The notes below the pieces were generated by a model, which saw only the letters and a list, made by a program, of their open reading frames with translations, had not been told where the DNA came from and did no database searches. Source: CAVONV01 sp963697355 (GTDB taxonomy: Bacteria > Acidobacteriota > Vicinamibacteria > Marinacidobacterales > DATDRI01). Taken from it: 64,000 nucleotides of DNA. This document shows, piece after piece, positions 60,921-64,000 of the stretch. How positions within the stretch are numbered: position 1 is the stretch's first letter; each line of letters starts with the position of its first letter. The stretch is from the NCBI GenBank assembly GCA_963697355.1, contig CAVONV010000021.1, positions 620,001 through 684,000 of the forward strand, read 5' to 3'. Position numbers and translations under genes: made by a program.

Positions 60921-61618
60921 TCAAGTCAACAGAAACTCACCAACGAGACGCTTCCATTCTTCCTCCGATAGATGGCGGGCAAAGTCCGCTACGGGCTCGC
61001 CCCCATCTTGAAGGACCGAACCCGATAGAGCCATGAGCTGTAAGATCCAGACCTCGGCGGGCGTCCTCGATCCAGCTTCGGGCCAAGCCCCCCGAGAGGA
61101 GGTTGCGAAGGTTCGTTGGCGAGATTGCTGGACCGCACCTTCATGACCCAGCCGCGGCCGTAGGGATCGTCGGTAGCCAAGCTCGGTTGACGCCCCAATT
61201 CCGGATTCACCTCCACGACCTGGCCATCGACCGGCGAAAGGAAATCCGCCGACTTTCCGTTGACGACGACGTGGAACCCTTTGTCTCCCTGGCTGAGCAG
61301 AGTCCCTTCCGTCGGTAGAGTCATCGCTTTTGCGGGACCAATGAGCTTGCGAGCGAAGTCGTCGAGCCCGATGAGGACCGTGTCGGCACTCAGGAGCCGT
61401 GCCCAGGTGTGCCCCCGGTGGTAGTGAAGCTCCTCGGGCAGTTGATACCCGGCGACCCAGACCGGCTCTGCGGCCAACGCCGGTGTGAAAACCGGTTCAG
61501 GACGGACACGAATTTCCTCTCGGTGAACGGTTTCCTTCTTGCGCTCCTTTCGGAGCTCTATCACGTAGTCCAGCGCGATGAACAAAGCAAATGTGAGTAT
61601 GACCAATAGGACTGTCAT
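60921..61618 (-). CDS. Membrane-anchored GcvH-like protein, frame broken near the C-terminus
   Basis: An N-terminal helix (VLLVILTFALFIALDYVIEL) is followed by a lipoyl/H-protein-like fold: LHYHRGHTWARLLSADTVLI, GLDDFARKLIG, VVVNGKSADFLSPVDGQVVE, DDPYGRGWVMKVRSS. The Lys in NGKSADF could be the lipoyl site but is not fully typical. After SSNLANEP the coding pattern jumps: NLRNLLSGGLARSWIEDAR in the second frame, then VWILQLMALSGSVLQDGGEP with ARHLSEEEWKRLVGEFLLT in the third, ending at a TGA at 60921. Two small indels at about 61105 and 61065 are implied. First gene of the sigma-54-driven operon. Confidence 0.72.
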
Positions 61619-61673
61619 TGTCTTTCTCCCTTCCTAAGAAATCTCATTGTGGACATCTTCCACTGGATCTCTA

Positions 61674-61690
61674 TGGCAACCTTTGTGCCA
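61674..61690 (-). promoter_or_regulatory. Sigma-54 promoter of the GcvH-like/HybAB/kinase operon
   Basis: On the minus strand TGGCACAAAGGTTGCCA matches TGGCAC-N5-TTGC perfectly, with ten bases between GG and GC. Transcription would start near 61664, 46 bp before the first gene, whose start has AAGGGAG upstream. The operon it drives includes an NtrC-type activator, so it is probably autoregulated. Confidence 0.82.
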
Positions 61691-61786
61691 TGATGTCGTT
61701 CTTGACCACGAATCACCCAAGCGCTTGTATTCAATCGCTTTACAGCTCAGAACTCCGAAACCTAAATGGGCATCGTCTGCTCCATA

Positions 61787-61904
61787 TGTTGAATTGAACA
61801 ACAGTCAATTCAGTCGAGCGCGTGTTTGTTGGGTTAAGTCACAGAAACAAAGAGGTTTTTTTGATCGTTGAAATATTCAACTGCTCTTGTTGACTTGTTC
61901 AACA
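61787..61904. promoter_or_regulatory. Three inverted repeats, likely activator-binding sites
   Basis: TGTTGAATTGAACAACA (61787-61803), GTTGAAATATTCAAC (61867-61881) and TGTTGACTTGTTCAACA (61888-61904) share the form TGTTGA-N5-TCAACA. They lie about 100-215 bp upstream of the sigma-54 promoter, where NtrC-family activators bind. The two right-hand sites are 21 bp apart centre to centre, two helical turns. Confidence 0.7.
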
Positions 61905-62303
61905 CGCGTCAGGCTAACGTTTGTAGCTATTTACACGGTTGACCGATGAAAGATAGGCCAAATGGCCTATTATGATGATGTGTTTGACTGTCATATGAGG
62001 TAACTTATTGTTTTTATTGGTTTTATGTGAATTTCAAATGTCTTGCAATTTGCTAAGTTTAGGAGATATAGTTGCCCACTGACGTAGGTCAGTTTCAATA
62101 GGTAACTGGTGGCTATGTCTTAGTGGAAGAAGTGGCAACATCGAAGGATTCGTTATTTTTACGTTGTCGTTTATCTAGAGCGATGGGTTCTGTTTTCATT
62201 TAGACAAAATAAGATGTGCAAAAACGAATATTCGTTGATGTGGTTGGGACGGGAGCTCCGCCTGACGGGATTAACGAGTGGACGACGAGGAGGAGGTTGA
62301 CGC
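61905..62303. promoter_or_regulatory. AT-rich intergenic region with operators and a probable promoter
   Basis: About 400 bases before the second decahaem gene. ATAGGCC (61954-61960) and GGCCTAT (61965-61971) form a perfect 7-bp inverted repeat. TTGCAA (62043-62048) and TATAGT (62067-62072) with an 18-base gap give a plausible plus-strand promoter. ACTGAC-GTAG-GTCAGT (62078-62093), a perfect 6-bp repeat like FNR/DNR-family sites, overlaps its start point. No gene is visible. Confidence 0.5.
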
Positions 62304-63276
62304 ATGCGTAGCCGCATCACAGTGCTTCTGCTATTGCTCGTCGTGTTCCTGTGGCTTCCGGCCACAGGAGGCGCGAGTCCACCGGGTGAGGAGGGTAGAC
62401 CACGCAGGACGGTGCGGCCTTTGCGTTGTTGCGCTCGCTGAGCCCGGTCGGCGGTGCAGTCGATACAAGAAAAAGAGTCGCAGGACCGAGGACTGTCGGG
62501 TCTGTCACGAAGAGACGCTCAACCTGATGGACCGAACGTACCACGGGACGCTGGAGGATGAGTGCTACTCGTGCCATGCAGGCGCTCAGGAGCACATGGA
62601 AGGTCAGATGGCGGGCGAGAATCCTCCCGGTCCCAGCATCAAGGCGCTGGCGGCGGAGGATGCCAACGCGGTTTGTCTCTCGTGTCACGAGACCTCGCAC
62701 AATCCCACCTGGGAAGGTAGTGCGCACCAGCGGAGAGGACTCAAGTGTATCGAGTGCCACTGCGGTCCACTCCTTCAAGTCGGAAAAACATCAGCTGAAG
62801 ACGTCGGTGGCCTCGGAGACCTGCACCTCCTGCCACAACACCATCCGGGCCATGGGGCTTCGTACCTCACACCACCCCGTCCGCGAGGGTCTCATGGGCT
62901 GCGAGAGCTGCCACAATCCTCACGACGGTAGCCGGCCAAAGATGATCAGAGCGGACTGGACCAACGAGCTCTGCTCGAGTGCCACACGGAGAAGCGAGGG
63001 CCCTTCCTTTGGGAGCACGCGCCCGTAAGGGAGAACTGCTTGAATTGTCACAATCCACACGGCTCCAATCACGACAAACTGCTGCTGGCCAAGCAGCCTT
63101 ACCTCTGCCAGCGGTGTCACCTCAACACGCGTCACCCCGGTACGCTCTATGACGGAAGCAATGCGGGAACGACCATTGGCGGGGCCACCAACCGAGCAAT
63201 CGAGCACGCGTGCAAGAACTGTCACCAGAACATCCATGGCGGCAACGCGCCGTCCGGCCCGTATCTCGGCCGATAA
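62304..63276 (+). pseudogene. Second decahaem cytochrome gene, with frameshifts
   Basis: Starts at ATG 62304 (GAGGAGG upstream) with a signal peptide (LLLLLVVFLWLPATGGA). The sequence then switches frame between about 62390 and 62490, at about 62761 (one extra base after CIECH) and at about 62975 (one base missing inside a haem codon run). Haem sites are kept on both sides of every break: CRVCH, CYSCH, CLSCH, CIECH, CTSCH, CESCH, then a damaged LCxECH, CLNCH, CQRCH, CKNCH. Its order resembles the intact gene at 47574. The pattern of isolated indels with preserved motifs suggests base-calling error at least as much as true decay. A porin gene follows, as in the first pair. Confidence 0.75.
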
Positions 63277-63288
63277 AGGAGGAGAGCC

Positions 63289-64000
63289 ATGAAGCACATC
63301 GTCACTACTCTGGCGTTCGTCGCCTGGCCTTCCCGGTCTTCGCCGAGGTGAAGAGATGACGTGAACTTTGCCGGACCCGGCCTCGGCGGCCCGCAACAAT
63401 CCGTCCAGGACCGCCAACGATTTCTCATTGGGCGTTTTCACGTTCGGCGTCTGGCAGAGGGACTCCGACACCATTTCGTCGAAGTTTCTCGAGTATCGGG
63501 ATATTCCCAATGGCGGCGTGGTGCCGTTCTTCCGCTTGAGGGTAAGAAGGGTGACTTCCGATACGACCTCATCGGGCACGATGTCACCCAGAAGGACCAG
63601 CGCTACTTCGGCCTCCTCGAAGGCAAGAACTGGAAATTCGACGTGGACTACATCGGGCGTACCCCACAGCTTCGGCAATGGCGGTAAGAGTATTCTGAGC
63701 CCGAGCTCGGGGCTCGATTCCACCGAATGGCGGATGAGCGACATGCTCCAGCAAGCGAATCAGGACGCCATCGAGGCTCTGCCGTCGCGCAACTATGACA
63801 CGGTGCTCCCGATTGTGCAGCCCACGTTGGACACCCAGCCGAGCCAATATCGATCTCAAGTTGCAGCGTAACCGGACGAATGTGGGATTCTCGCTCACAC
63901 CGGGCGAGGGTGACTTCGACATCGGCGTGACCTACTTCCACGAGCGGCGCACCGGTACCCGTACCAACAACGGCACCGCGTTCGGGTTCAACAACGTGAT
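63289..64000 (+). pseudogene. Second MtrB/PioB-like porin, frameshifted and cut by the window end
   Basis: ATG 63289 has AAAGGAGGAG upstream, but the first frame stops after 20 codons. Porin-like sequence continues in successive frames: FSLGVFTFGVWQRDSDTISS with KFLEYRDIPNGGVVPFFRL, then GKKGDFRYDLIGHDVTQKDQ with RYFGLLEGKNWKFDVDYIG, then TEWRMSDMLQQANQDAIEAL and, near the edge, NRTNVGFSLTPGEGDFDIGV. KFLEYRD and DQRYFGL are blocks known in the decahaem-associated porin family. At least three indels are needed. It forms the second conduit with the decahaem gene before it. The gene is not complete in this window. Confidence 0.7.

Overview
The window looks like chromosomal DNA of an environmental Gram-negative bacterium, most likely an Acidobacteriota member. 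Pointers are a VWFA-related domain protein of the Acidobacteria type, a PqqD/HprK-like/nucleotidyltransferase trio, an S9 peptidase, a membrane dipeptidase, outer-membrane beta-barrels and abundant multihaem cytochromes. There is no rRNA, tRNA or CRISPR array, so the taxonomic call is an inference.

Left part (1-25.4 kb): an envelope-stress, ion and storage-carbohydrate region. It holds several MscS/TM-helix channel genes, an ECF sigma factor, two glycosyltransferases (one like glucosyl-3-phosphoglycerate synthase), glycogen genes (glgC, short glucan phosphorylase, GH13 hydrolase), a soluble MgtE-like protein translationally coupled to mgtE, a Ca/Na antiporter and a tandem universal stress protein. 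Next come an ATP-grasp ligase fused to an M20-like peptidase domain, facing an N-formylglutamate amidohydrolase and a gamma-glutamyltranspeptidase, and then a small RHH-PIN toxin-antitoxin pair. Channel-gene fragments and a truncated exported protein mark decay at 15.4-17.5 kb.

Middle part (25.4-47.3 kb): secreted and exported functions. There is a VWFA remnant, a patatin-barrel protein, a very large C25 (gingipain-like) protease, and a PqqD protein with an internal export-like segment and a tail of ten cysteines. The PqqD gene diverges from an HprK-like kinase (apparent frameshift) and an NTP_transf_5-type nucleotidyltransferase. An M19 dipeptidase, an MFS carrier, a ribose-type ABC transporter, a ROK kinase, an S9 peptidase and a VWFA protein follow. 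Three copies of a roughly 240-bp dispersed repeat and three copies of a 15-bp palindrome lie between these genes.

Right part (47.3-64 kb): an electron-transfer island. A decahaem cytochrome plus MtrB/PioB-like porin pair, a monohaem cytochrome c, an 11-haem cytochrome with a cytochrome b-like membrane domain and a NapC-like multihaem protein run on the plus strand. A minus-strand operon encodes a membrane-anchored GcvH-like protein, a HybA-like ferredoxin, a HybB/NrfD-like subunit, a sensor kinase with haem-binding motifs, an NtrC-type sigma-54 activator and an archaemetzincin. A second decahaem/porin pair begins at 62.3 kb and runs off the window. Two sigma-54 promoters can be read, one before the first decahaem gene and one before the minus-strand operon. 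The latter has three TGTTGA-N5-TCAACA-like sites upstream, suggesting that the operon's own kinase/activator pair controls the conduit.

Several genes, especially beyond 60.9 kb, carry single-base indels or a stop inside otherwise conserved coding sequence. Sequencing or assembly error is a serious alternative to real decay there.
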